Source: an uncultured Clostridia bacterium
Lineage (GTDB): Bacteria > Bacillota > Clostridia > TANB77 > CAG-508
DNA: 10,705 nt
Reading direction: 5' to 3'
NCBI GenBank assembly: GCA_934122385.1
Contig: CAKOWP010000035.1
Location: 1-10,705 of the forward strand
Within the stretch, counting starts at the first letter, position 1. Every line of letters begins with the position of its first letter. The notes beneath the pieces are model-generated. The model searched no databases, was not told the origin of the DNA, and worked only from the letters and a program-made list of their open reading frames with translations. A program made the position numbers and the translations under genes. Positions 1 to 6,145 of the stretch are shown here, in pieces.

Positions 1-68
1 TCTAGTAACTCTTTGTCTGTGTTTTTCATTTGTTTTACTTTTTTCTTGATTTCAAATAGTTGTATCAT
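1..68 (-). CDS. N-terminal fragment of an unknown protein, cut by the window edge
   Basis: A minus-strand frame starts at ATG 66-68 and stays open to position 1, giving 22 complete codons: MIQLFEIKKKVKQMKNTDKE followed by LL. An AAGGAAA Shine-Dalgarno-like stretch lies about 11 bases upstream, and an extended -10 promoter (134-142) lies about 65 bases upstream. Promoter, ribosome binding site and open frame in the right order make a real gene likely. The visible residues are lysine-rich and probably helical, with no recognisable motif. An in-frame GTG three codons upstream (75-77) touches the ribosome binding site and is a less likely start. The function cannot be told from this fragment. Confidence 0.5.
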   Translation of the reverse strand, partial: MIQLFEIKKKVKQMKNTDKELL

Positions 69-133
69 TTGTATCACTTTCCTTTTTTGGTTGTGTTTTT
101 TATTATTTTTTGTAAGTTTTGTTTTACGGTTGT

Positions 134-142
134 ATTATATCA
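134..142 (-). promoter_or_regulatory. Extended -10 promoter for the left-edge gene
   Basis: The minus strand reads TGATATAAT, an extended -10 (TGn plus a perfect TATAAT), preceded by an A-rich stretch. No good -35 is seen at the usual distance. The ATG of the left-edge gene lies about 65 bases downstream. The same AAAAAGTGATATAAT string occurs upstream of the acyltransferase gene at 8494-8508. Confidence 0.5.
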
Positions 143-181
143 CTTTTTTGAAATTTTTAAAGTGTTTTTTTAAGAACAAAT

Positions 182-300
182 CTGAAAAGATCCTTGATTT
201 TTTCAGTAAATTTGTTCGTGCGCGAAAATTTATGAAATAAATTTTCTGTGCAATGTAATTTTATATATTAGGAAAGTTGCATAACTTTCCTAATATATAA
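182..300. repeat. Cluster of three inverted repeats, including a perfect 18-bp-arm palindrome
   Basis: Three inverted repeats lie close together. CTGAAAA (182-188) pairs with TTTTCAG (200-206). GAAAATTTAT (224-233) pairs perfectly with ATAAATTTTC (237-246) across 3 bases. The 18-base arms 261-278 and 283-300 are perfect complements around a GCAT loop. None has a clean U-tract after its 3' arm on either strand, so they are not textbook terminators. The largest begins where the U-tract of the neighbouring minus-strand terminator ends and could back it up, or could form a cruciform. The seen facts are the arms; any role is inference. Confidence 0.6.
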
Positions 301-333
301 AAAAAAGGAAGAACTCTGAAATTTCAAAGTTCT
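299..333 (-). terminator. Intrinsic terminator of the SUMF1-like gene
   Basis: On the minus strand, AGAACTTTGAAA (333-322) is followed at once by TTTCAGAGTTCT (321-310). This gives a hairpin with one mismatch, then TTCC and a run of eight T (306-299). It lies about 35 bases after the stop codon of the SUMF1-like gene, as expected for a Rho-independent terminator. Confidence 0.75.
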
Positions 334-366
334 CTCCCTCTGTCTGTGCTTGGACAGTGGTCAGTG

Positions 367-1272
367 CTACTTAATATTAAGCGTAGCACGAAAACTAGTG
401 TCTACAAAGCTGTAATCAGGCAGGAAGATATTGCGACAGGCAACAGGACAATATTTTCCATCAACGATGCCACATCCACCACGTGCAACATAATATAAAC
501 TTTTGTTTTGTTCTTGTGTCCATTCATTCACATTGCCTGCAAAGTCGTAGATGTTATTAGTACACCATTCTTCTCTGCTTCCTGTTTCAACTACATCCTT
601 CGGAGAATACTTTCCATTACCATAGTTGCCCCACTCAGTAGAGTCCTCTGCAATTTCAGCAAGAGTTTTTACTCCCGTTTTGATAAACCATTCCAATATC
701 GAATCATATTCTGCCCCAAAAGTCAAATGACTCTTAACTGCTTCATTATCTTCGATAGTGGATGCAATCTTCTTTGCATCATCAAAATTGATGAACATCC
801 ACGGCATAACGCCTTTTACTGACTGCGGTTTCCCTTCTGAATTTTTTGAAATGTTATAACGTGAAATATAAAATCCCCCATATTTCTTAACACTTTCAAG
901 TTGGTCAAGCAGTTCATCATTTAAAGCTTCATTGTAGTTATCAACCGAAAATTCAACTTTCCTGTAATTTCGTCTGCCAAATTTCTCCGAAAAATGTTCT
1001 CCATCAAGTGTTCCATTAGAGTCGAGACTTCCAACAGGAATCCATACAAACTGGCTTCTATCAGAGCATCTTTCAATTACAAATCCATTGTTCCATTCTC
1101 CACAGACATGCTTATATCCTTCTAGAATTGGAGGATTTACATAGTTTGTAGAGTAGTCATTGGCTGTAGTACTGTTCAGAGCTCTAATAATTAACTCTCC
1201 TCTTGTTCCCTCTAAGACTTCAAATGTTATATTCCTTCCTGCAGCAAGCACAATTTTTTCATACCGTTTCAT
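367..1272 (-). CDS. SUMF1/FGE-sulfatase-fold domain protein
   Basis: This 301-residue protein resembles the formylglycine-generating-enzyme (SUMF1/EgtB/PvdO) fold. The C-terminal third has the family signature: DFAGNVNEWT at 243-252, ARGG at 263-266, and a terminal SFRATL like the family's 'GFR' ending. The middle contains FVWIPVG (75-81) and GGFYISRY (132-139), also usual in bacterial members. There is no signal peptide. Cysteines 267, 275 and 279 are present but not in the C-x4-C spacing of true formylglycine-generating enzymes, and no sulfatase is nearby, so that activity should not be assumed. The fold is also used as a ligand-binding scaffold. The start is firm: AAGGAGG lies 8 bases before ATG. 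Sampled 60-base stretches run 37-47% G+C, well above neighbouring genes, suggesting recent transfer. It is transcribed alone, from a promoter at 1336-1364 to a terminator at 299-333. Confidence 0.8.
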   Translation of the reverse strand: MKRYEKIVLAAGRNITFEVLEGTRGELIIRALNSTTANDYSTNYVNPPILEGYKHVCGEWNNGFVIERCSDRSQFVWIPVGSLDSNGTLDGEHFSEKFGRRNYRKVEFSVDNYNEALNDELLDQLESVKKYGGFYISRYNISKNSEGKPQSVKGVMPWMFINFDDAKKIASTIEDNEAVKSHLTFGAEYDSILEWFIKTGVKTLAEIAEDSTEWGNYGNGKYSPKDVVETGSREEWCTNNIYDFAGNVNEWTQEQNKSLYYVARGGCGIVDGKYCPVACRNIFLPDYSFVDTSFRATLNIK

Positions 1273-1311
1273 AGTTTATACCTCCTTAAGTGATGATTTT
1301 ATAACGGTTTC

Positions 1312-1334
1312 AACATGGCTGTTGCCATTATGTT
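1312..1334 (-). promoter_or_regulatory. Small hairpin at the 5' end of the SUMF1-like gene leader
   Basis: ATGGC (1315-1319) pairs with GCCAT (1324-1328) around TGTT. AAC/GTT outside adds three pairs across a 3-base bulge. It lies at the predicted transcription start and could be a 5' RNA hairpin or an operator. Only the pairing is seen. Confidence 0.3.
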
Positions 1335-1335
1335 A

Positions 1336-1364
1336 ATAATACTACATTTTCTTTCATTTTGCAA
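1336..1364 (-). promoter_or_regulatory. Sigma-A-like promoter of the SUMF1-like gene
   Basis: On the minus strand TTGCAA (1364-1359) is separated by exactly 17 bases from TATTAT (1341-1336). Transcription would start near 1329, giving a leader of about 57 bases that carries the AAGGAGG ribosome binding site. Confidence 0.6.
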
Positions 1365-1401
1365 ATTTTGTAACATTTAAATAGTGTAAGATTTTTTTAA
1401 T

Positions 1402-1430
1402 TTGCATTTACTGCCTTTTTCTGCTATACT
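1402..1430 (+). promoter_or_regulatory. Sigma-A-like promoter giving a nearly leaderless radical SAM mRNA
   Basis: TTGCAT (1402-1407), a 17-base spacer and TATACT (1425-1430) form a good promoter, strengthened by TG at the extended -10 position (TGCTATACT). The predicted transcription start, about 1436-1438, is only 2-4 bases before the ATG at 1440, and no Shine-Dalgarno precedes that ATG. Confidence 0.65.
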
Positions 1431-1439
1431 GTAACCATT

Positions 1440-2378
1440 ATGGAAGAGAAAGAAAGATATAAACACTTAAACAAATATTTAAAAGAAAAATTTGGAGAAA
1501 GAACATTAAAAATCTGTATCGATGGTGGCTTTACCTGTCCGAATAGAGATGGAACTATATCTACAAAAGGATGCATTTTTTGTAGTGAAAAAGGTTCTGG
1601 TGAATTAATACGTTGCGGTTCTGGTGATACTATAACTGAAAAAATTAGTAATCAAGTAAAAAATTATTTTAATAGTTATCGCAGTGAACGTGCTAATAAG
1701 TTTATTGCTTATTTTCAAAATTTTACAAATACATATGATTCTTTGAATATGCTGAAAGCTAAATATGATGCTGCTTTAATTGATGATAGAATTGTTGGTT
1801 TAGAAGTTGCCACAAGGCCTGACTGTATAAATGCAGATATTGTAAATTTGTTGAAATCTTACAAGGATAACTATTATGTTTGTGTTGAACTTGGTTTGCA
1901 AACTACTAATGATGAGACTGGCAATTTAATTAATCGTGGTTATTCAAGTTTCCAATTTACAACTGCTGTTAAGTTATTGAATGCTGCGGGAATTGATGTT
2001 GTTACACATATTATGGTTGGTTTACCATGTGAAACTTTTAATGATTTGAAAAATACTGTTGATTTTATTAATAAGCATAATATTCAAGGTTTGAAAATTC
2101 ATTCTACTTATGTTGTCAAAAACACTGTTCTTGCTGATATGTTTTTTTCAGGTCAATATGAGCCTATTACTTTAGAGTATTATTTGGATGCTCTTACTTA
2201 TGTTGTTACTCATATTTCGCCAGATATTGTTATTCATAGAATTTCTGGTGACGCTCCTAAGGATTTGTTGGTTGCTCCTGAGTGGAATTTGCATAAGAAA
2301 TGGGTTTTAAATGGGTTTGATAAAATTTTGAAAGAACAGGATTTGTGGCAGGGAAAATATTACAAGACTTCAATTTAA
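1440..2378 (+). CDS. Radical SAM protein, YhcC/TIGR01212 family
   Basis: This 312-residue protein matches the usual length and layout of the YhcC (TIGR01212) radical SAM family, whose substrate is unsettled. It opens with RYKHLNKYLKEKFGE, then IDGGFTCPNRDG and GCIFCS. The iron-sulfur cluster ligands are probably C33, C45 and C48 (C-x11-C-x2-C), a spacing typical of this family rather than the standard C-x3-C-x2-C. EVATRPDC (122-129), VELGLQTTND (149-158), HIMVGLPCET (190-199) and HRISGD (266-271) are further conserved blocks of the radical SAM barrel. The start is forced: no other start codon lies between the in-frame TAA at 1398-1400 and this ATG. It is a single-gene unit, divergent from the SUMF1-like gene and ended by the terminator at 2461-2494. 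The mRNA is predicted to be almost leaderless. Confidence 0.9.
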   Translation: MEEKERYKHLNKYLKEKFGERTLKICIDGGFTCPNRDGTISTKGCIFCSEKGSGELIRCGSGDTITEKISNQVKNYFNSYRSERANKFIAYFQNFTNTYDSLNMLKAKYDAALIDDRIVGLEVATRPDCINADIVNLLKSYKDNYYVCVELGLQTTNDETGNLINRGYSSFQFTTAVKLLNAAGIDVVTHIMVGLPCETFNDLKNTVDFINKHNIQGLKIHSTYVVKNTVLADMFFSGQYEPITLEYYLDALTYVVTHISPDIVIHRISGDAPKDLLVAPEWNLHKKWVLNGFDKILKEQDLWQGKYYKTSI

Positions 2379-2460
2379 TATTTTATTAAAATTATTTGTA
2401 TTAGTGGTTTAAATTATTTATATTATAGAAATTTTAGAAAGCCTATTTATGTATAAAATG

Positions 2461-2500
2461 AAGGACATAATTTTTTATTTAAAATTATGTCCTTTTTATA
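2461..2500. terminator. Bidirectional intrinsic terminator between convergent genes
   Basis: AAGGACATAATTTT (2461-2474) and AAAATTATGTCCTT (2481-2494) are perfect 14-base complements around a TTATTT loop. A T-rich tract follows on the plus strand (TTTTTATATT) and a shorter one (CATTTTATAC) on the minus strand. It lies between the convergent radical SAM gene and the minus-strand gene ending at 2501, so it can serve both. Confidence 0.85.
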
Positions 2501-3115
2501 TTATTCTTGATTCATACTATTTAAAGATTCTTCAACTTCTCTATATCCTGGTAATACTGCATCGACAAAAGCATCTTCGTCGCAATCTATATTCCATTTT
2601 CCATCTTCTTTTTTCATATTAATAGTAACTTCTGTTGTTACAGTTTCAATGTCTTCAGAATTATATTGTTCTATAAAATATTGCTTTAACTGTTCATTCA
2701 TCTCTTCTTCTGTCATTGCACCGAACGCTTGAGAAAAGGCTACAGAGAATGCTTTTGATATATAGTTTCCAAATACTGTTTTTAAATTTTTATTGCTTAT
2801 ATTTAATTTCATTGTGCATTCATTTATTTTTACGTCTGTTGATACTACCTCATAGTTTAGATTTTTTAACATTGCTTTTTCCATATCTTGATTATCTGCT
2901 ATGTTATCTTCTGATGTTGTATTTTCTTCAATTACATCTTCTATATTGATGTATTGTTTTATTTGCTCTTCGTCTCCTGTTTTCAATGCTGTGAACATTT
3001 TATCAACTGTTTCTAATGCTTGTTTTTTTGTCATATTTAGGGCTATAAAGTACCCTCCAACTACTAGTACAATTATTAATATTACTATTAATGCAATTTT
3101 TAAAATTTTTTTCAT
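2501..3115 (-). CDS. Membrane-anchored extracytoplasmic protein, DUF4878/NTF2-like
   Basis: This 204-residue protein begins with MKK and a strongly hydrophobic segment at about residues 4-26, without a lipobox cysteine, so it is probably anchored by one N-terminal helix and faces outward. The rest is hydrophilic and acidic. ALETVDKMFTALKTGDEEQI (33-52), together with a C-terminal EVTINMKKEDGKWNID (162-177), has the layout of small NTF2-like domains of the DUF4878 kind: helix, 'alk-gD' turn, then strands ending in 'dGkWkI'. The family role is unknown and this match is by pattern only. The ATG is preceded by AAGGGGG about 9 bases upstream. It is last in the minus-strand run but has its own strong promoter (3140-3168), and a bidirectional terminator follows. 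Confidence 0.7.
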   Translation of the reverse strand: MKKILKIALIVILIIVLVVGGYFIALNMTKKQALETVDKMFTALKTGDEEQIKQYINIEDVIEENTTSEDNIADNQDMEKAMLKNLNYEVVSTDVKINECTMKLNISNKNLKTVFGNYISKAFSVAFSQAFGAMTEEEMNEQLKQYFIEQYNSEDIETVTTEVTINMKKEDGKWNIDCDEDAFVDAVLPGYREVEESLNSMNQE

Positions 3116-3139
3116 ATTCTTTCCCCCTTTCTTGTGCTT

Positions 3140-3168
3140 ATTAAATCACTTTTATGGGGTATTGTCAA
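3140..3168 (-). promoter_or_regulatory. Strong sigma-A-like promoter of the DUF4878-like gene
   Basis: On the minus strand a perfect TTGACA (3168-3163), a 17-base spacer and TTTAAT (3145-3140) with TG at the extended position make the best promoter in the window. Its -35 directly abuts the stop codon of the phosphodiesterase gene (3171-3169). The downstream gene can therefore be made independently of the run before it. Confidence 0.75.
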
Positions 3169-3705
3169 TTAAAATTTATATTCTTGTATAACTTTTCCAT
3201 CTATATTTTTTAATATTATTTTATTATCTTCAATCACTATATAGCTATGCTCTGTATTGCACTTTGGAAGCGAAATTGAGCCTGGGTTTGCAAAGATATA
3301 TCCTTCTTTTTCTTGAATAAATCCTTGGTGAATGTGACCATATATCATTATATCAAAGTCGTCATATGGTATTTTTTCTATGTTGTATTTATGTCCATGT
3401 GTAAAATAAAATTTCTTGCCGTTAATTTCCATTAAAATGTGGTCATGAAATTCAAATTCTGATATTGTTTCGTCTACTTCTGCGTCACAGTTTCCTCTTA
3501 CTACTAAAAGCTTGTCTTTTAACGAATTAAGTGTTTGTGCTACTTTCATTGGATTATATTCTTGACTTAAGTCATTTCTTGGGCCATGGTAATATAGGTC
3601 TCCTAATAATATTATTTTGTCTGGATTTTCTTTTTCATTTATTTCTTTTATTTTTTCTCCATAGTATCCTGATCCATGGATATCTGATATTACTAATGCT
3701 TTCAT
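3169..3705 (-). CDS. YfcE-type metallophosphoesterase
   Basis: This 178-residue protein is a full-length member of the small calcineurin-like phosphodiesterase family related to YfcE and MJ0936. All metal-binding motifs are visible in order: D8-x-H10 in SDIHG, GD at 35-36 (LLGDLYYHGPRN), GNCD at 71-74, HGH at 103-105 and GHIH at 123-126. The C-terminal NPGSISLP block (140-147) is also typical. YfcE proteins hydrolyse phosphodiesters such as bis-pNPP with divalent metal; the natural substrate is unknown. It is cytosolic, with no signal peptide. A near-perfect AGGAGGG lies 5 bases before the ATG. The gene starts 18 bases after the stop of the unknown acidic protein, so the two are almost certainly co-transcribed. 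Confidence 0.9.
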   Translation of the reverse strand: MKALVISDIHGSGYYGEKIKEINEKENPDKIILLGDLYYHGPRNDLSQEYNPMKVAQTLNSLKDKLLVVRGNCDAEVDETISEFEFHDHILMEINGKKFYFTHGHKYNIEKIPYDDFDIMIYGHIHQGFIQEKEGYIFANPGSISLPKCNTEHSYIVIEDNKIILKNIDGKVIQEYKF

Positions 3706-3723
3706 TTTTTCCCTCCTACATTA

Positions 3724-4146
3724 TTAGTCTATATCTTCTAAATTATTGAAGAATTCTTCTGTTAATTCTTCTTCATATACATATTCACCATTTTTATATC
3801 TCAATATACTATCATTTTGTATTTGATTTTTTAGTTCTTCTGATATTTCTGTTTCTTCAAATATTTTGTTGTTGTTTTTGTTTAGCAAGAAAACGCCTTT
3901 TGCACTGAAGTCTACTACCTGATATAGGCAGTTTTCTTCTCTATTTTGTTCTAAATTTTCTTGTTGTTCTAGTGAACTTTCTTTTTCAACCTCATTATTA
4001 TTGTTGATTTCGTCGTTGTTTATTGTGTTCATCTGTTCTTTTTCCTTTGAATTTTCAATGTATTTTGATAATTCTTGTATAAAATTTTCTACTAAATTAT
4101 TTTCTTTTATATCATTTGCTAGTTTGTTAAAAATTTCTAATTTCAA
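3724..4146 (-). CDS. Unknown acidic, low-complexity protein, co-transcribed with the phosphodiesterase
   Basis: This 140-residue protein is not recognised. Residues 1-35 look helical. About 35-72 is a low-complexity Asn/Glu/Gln linker. About 73-140 looks like a small folded domain (CLYQVVDFSAKGVFLLNK, then an ILRYKNGEYVYEEELTEEFF-like stretch) with alternating hydrophobic residues and a strongly acidic end. There is no signal peptide or membrane helix. The start is TTG (4146-4144), with GGAGAG 8 bases upstream. An ATG between them opens a three-codon frame whose TGA overlaps the TTG. The short gap to the phosphodiesterase gene suggests a shared job, but which one cannot be told. Confidence 0.65.
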   Translation of the reverse strand: MKLEIFNKLANDIKENNLVENFIQELSKYIENSKEKEQMNTINNDEINNNNEVEKESSLEQQENLEQNREENCLYQVVDFSAKGVFLLNKNNNKIFEETEISEELKNQIQNDSILRYKNGEYVYEEELTEEFFNNLEDID

Positions 4147-4226
4147 TAAATCATCTCTCCTTTTTTGATTAAATTTTTTAATTATGTTTTATAATTGTGG
4201 TGAATTTTTTATACTGTATTTAATAG

Positions 4227-5015
4227 CTATTTGCTATTTTGAGAGCTTTCACCTGTTTGATAATTAATTGTAATTCTAGGTTGGACATTATACACATATA
4301 CATTAAAGCTAATTCCTCGTCCATTATCTTCTACTGAATATGCTTCCATTTCTACTCCACTTGCAACTTTATTGTCTCCTTTAAAGTCTGGTGTTACTCT
4401 ATAAAGTACATGATTATTATTGTTTTTTTCTATATATTCTGCTACTTTGTTTTCAAATGGTAACATTCCTTCAACATTGAAATAATTTGTGCCTGTTATT
4501 AAATTCAACTCGTTTGCATTCTCTCCCGCTAATTGATATCCTATTAGATGGCATCTGTTATACAAAAATTTTCCATCATATTTTGCTTGTTTCCAACCTG
4601 TTGGCTTTACATTGCTGATGTCTCCTCTTTTTTCTGTTGGCATTATTTCTTTGCATATATTTGCATATGCTACTCCGCATCTTTTCAAATTATCTAACTG
4701 ACTGTAGTTTTCAAATGCTTTTGTTGTGTGCTCTTTTTCTTCAAAGTATGGTATGTTGTTGTTTATTTCTGTGTATATTTTGTCTTTGTATTCTGGTATG
4801 TTACTTAAATTGTACGTGGTGTTTAATACTGCATTTTCCGCTGTTTGTGCTTGTTCTGTTGTTATATTTGTTTCATTTATTTGATTTTCTTGATTATTAT
4901 TTTCTTGTTTGTTTATTATCCAACTTGCTATTATTAATATTAATATTATTAATGTTGATATTATTTTTTCTGTTTGTTTGTTTTTTGTTTTCTTTGCTCG
5001 TGTACTCTTTTTCAC
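4227..5015 (-). CDS. Membrane-anchored DNA/RNA non-specific endonuclease, EndA-like
   Basis: This 262-residue protein belongs to the beta-beta-alpha-metal non-specific nuclease family (NUC1, Endonuclease_NS), close to streptococcal EndA-type nucleases. A lysine-rich N-terminus and hydrophobic helix (about 18-36) anchor it in the membrane with the catalytic domain outside. An Asn/Gln-rich linker (38-66) follows, then the nuclease core. The catalytic motif reads NRCHLIGYQL (153-162), with H156 as the general base; the classical motif is DRGH. TGTNYFN (174-180) supplies the probable metal-binding N180, and MLPFENKVAEYI follows. It would degrade external nucleic acid for nutrition or take part in DNA uptake; no competence genes are in view. 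The start is GTG: an in-frame TGA lies just upstream, and GAAAGGA sits 8 bases before it. That GAAAGGA is the end of the repeat block at 5025-5151. Confidence 0.85.
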   Translation of the reverse strand: MKKSTRAKKTKNKQTEKIISTLIILILIIASWIINKQENNNQENQINETNITTEQAQTAENAVLNTTYNLSNIPEYKDKIYTEINNNIPYFEEKEHTTKAFENYSQLDNLKRCGVAYANICKEIMPTEKRGDISNVKPTGWKQAKYDGKFLYNRCHLIGYQLAGENANELNLITGTNYFNVEGMLPFENKVAEYIEKNNNNHVLYRVTPDFKGDNKVASGVEMEAYSVEDNGRGISFNVYVYNVQPRITINYQTGESSQNSK

Positions 5016-5024
5016 TTTTGTTTT

Positions 5025-5151
5025 CCTTTCGCTTCACTTCGTTTCGCTCATCGTCATCCAAAATTTTTTCAAAATTTTGTCTGCCAAATCTTGGGCGTTT
5101 CGCTCATCGTCATCCAAAATTTTTTCAAAATTTTGTCTGCCAAATCTTGGG
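5025..5151 (-). repeat. Repeat block A: tail plus two 50-bp units between the hydrolase and nuclease genes
   Basis: Two identical 50-bp units (5046-5095 and 5102-5151), joined by CGTTTC, are followed on the minus strand by a purine-rich tail (5045-5025) reading GAAACGAAGTGAAGCGAAAG then G. On the minus strand each unit runs CCCAAGATTTGG, CAGA, CAAAATTTTG, AAAAAATTTTGG, ATGACGATGAGC. CAAAATTTT and AAAATTTTG are complementary 9-base arms around GAA, so each unit can form a hairpin. The block begins 8 bases after the hydrolase stop codon and ends inside the Shine-Dalgarno of the nuclease gene, filling the whole gap. It is near-identical over about 127 bp to the tail plus first two units of block B. 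The repeat family is not recognised. Confidence 0.85.
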
Positions 5152-5159
5152 TCTTTTTA

Positions 5160-6134
5160 TTAATTTTGAATTTTGATTTGTTCTTCTTTTATTAATTGAT
5201 ATCTTATAAGTTCTTTACTATCTAGATTTTCCTTATGCATATCAACTGCTGTAATTTGATGGTTATCATATGTTGTGTAATAATAGATTCCTTTACTTGC
5301 ATTACAGCAAGATGTATAAATTGTTATCTCATACTTTCCGTCATCTACTTCACAACATCCCCTTTGTTGATCTACTGAATTAAGAATATGAAAGAATTGG
5401 CTAACACTTTCATTTTCTGTATCTTTTGAAACTGAGTTCATTTTTACAAAACTTGCTCTTATAAATCTAGATTGTGAAGATAAATCACCCGGTAGTCCTA
5501 TTGCTCCCATCCCTCTGCTGTATCTATCTAAATTTATATTTTTTGCAAATTTGTTTTCAGGTGATTTTGGTGATAAATTCATATAATTGTTTAATGCAAA
5601 CATTTGCTTATCAAATGGCGGGTTATTAGTTAAAATTCCTACTGGATTTTCATATATTTTTATTCCATCTTTCATCGCTTCAACTGTTATGGCTTCTTCT
5701 TTGTCTGCTATAATCCAATGTAATTGTGCTAGTGGTAATTGTTCATTAAATGACTCATTTAAAAAGTTCATTTTTTCTATTATTTGTCGTGCTTCTTTTA
5801 CGGTTGTGCATTGACTTAAAATCCATGGTATAAATTCATATTGTGTTATATTGTCTTTTCCTTCTTCTTTTGAATTGTAGTGTGTGTTCCCTACAAAGTT
5901 CAGTCCTGCTATTCCTAAGCCTTTTTCATTTATTGCATCATAGTATAGTGGGTAGTTTTCTGCTACATATGCCATTCCTATTATTGCATAGTGATTTTTT
6001 ATTGGTTCTTTTTCTTTGAATTTGAATTCGTAATTTCTTGGTGTTATTGTTATTTCGTCTCCATATGAGAATTCATAGTCTAGTGTTCTTCCAAAATAAA
6101 AGTCTTTTGTTTTATATGTTGCTGCTGTACACAT
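5160..6134 (-). CDS. Choloylglycine hydrolase family (bile salt hydrolase)
   Basis: This 324-residue protein has the usual length and residues of bile salt hydrolases (EC 3.5.1.24), Ntn-type enzymes that cleave glycine or taurine from conjugated bile acids. Some members also transfer amines onto bile acids. Met is followed by C2, the nucleophile exposed when Met is removed. R16 and D19 lie in GRTLDY. N79 lies in AGLNF, N170 in LTNNPPFD, and R223 in LPGDLSSQSRFIR. The C-terminal FFHILNSVD and KGIYYYTTYDNHQITAVDM blocks strongly resemble Clostridium perfringens CBAH-1. No signal peptide is seen, so it is probably cytosolic. The frame is open 35 codons further upstream through the repeats, but AGGAGG 8 bases before this ATG and the required C2 fix the start here. 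No promoter is evident in the repeat-filled gap, so expression may come from upstream. Related penicillin V acylases are a less likely alternative. Confidence 0.9.
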   Translation of the reverse strand: MCTAATYKTKDFYFGRTLDYEFSYGDEITITPRNYEFKFKEKEPIKNHYAIIGMAYVAENYPLYYDAINEKGLGIAGLNFVGNTHYNSKEEGKDNITQYEFIPWILSQCTTVKEARQIIEKMNFLNESFNEQLPLAQLHWIIADKEEAITVEAMKDGIKIYENPVGILTNNPPFDKQMFALNNYMNLSPKSPENKFAKNINLDRYSRGMGAIGLPGDLSSQSRFIRASFVKMNSVSKDTENESVSQFFHILNSVDQQRGCCEVDDGKYEITIYTSCCNASKGIYYYTTYDNHQITAVDMHKENLDSKELIRYQLIKEEQIKIQN

Positions 6135-6145
6135 AATTTTTTCCT

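Noticed and set aside
13..240. Plus-strand 75-codon frame rich in Phe and Leu
   Set aside because: It looks like the antisense of AT-rich DNA, lacks a ribosome binding site, and overlaps a better-supported minus-strand gene start and its promoter.
367..560. Variable region of a diversity-generating retroelement at the 3' end of the SUMF1-fold gene
   Set aside because: Some such target proteins share this fold, but no template repeat or reverse transcriptase is in the window and the 3' end shows no evident excess of AAY codons.
4222..4240. AATAGC/GCTATT inverted repeat as terminator of the nuclease gene
   Set aside because: The stem is only six pairs, overlaps the coding end, and no T-run follows on the minus strand.
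5046..5151. CRISPR array
   Set aside because: Units are 50 bp with 6-7-bp near-constant linkers, there are no unique spacers, and no cas genes are present.
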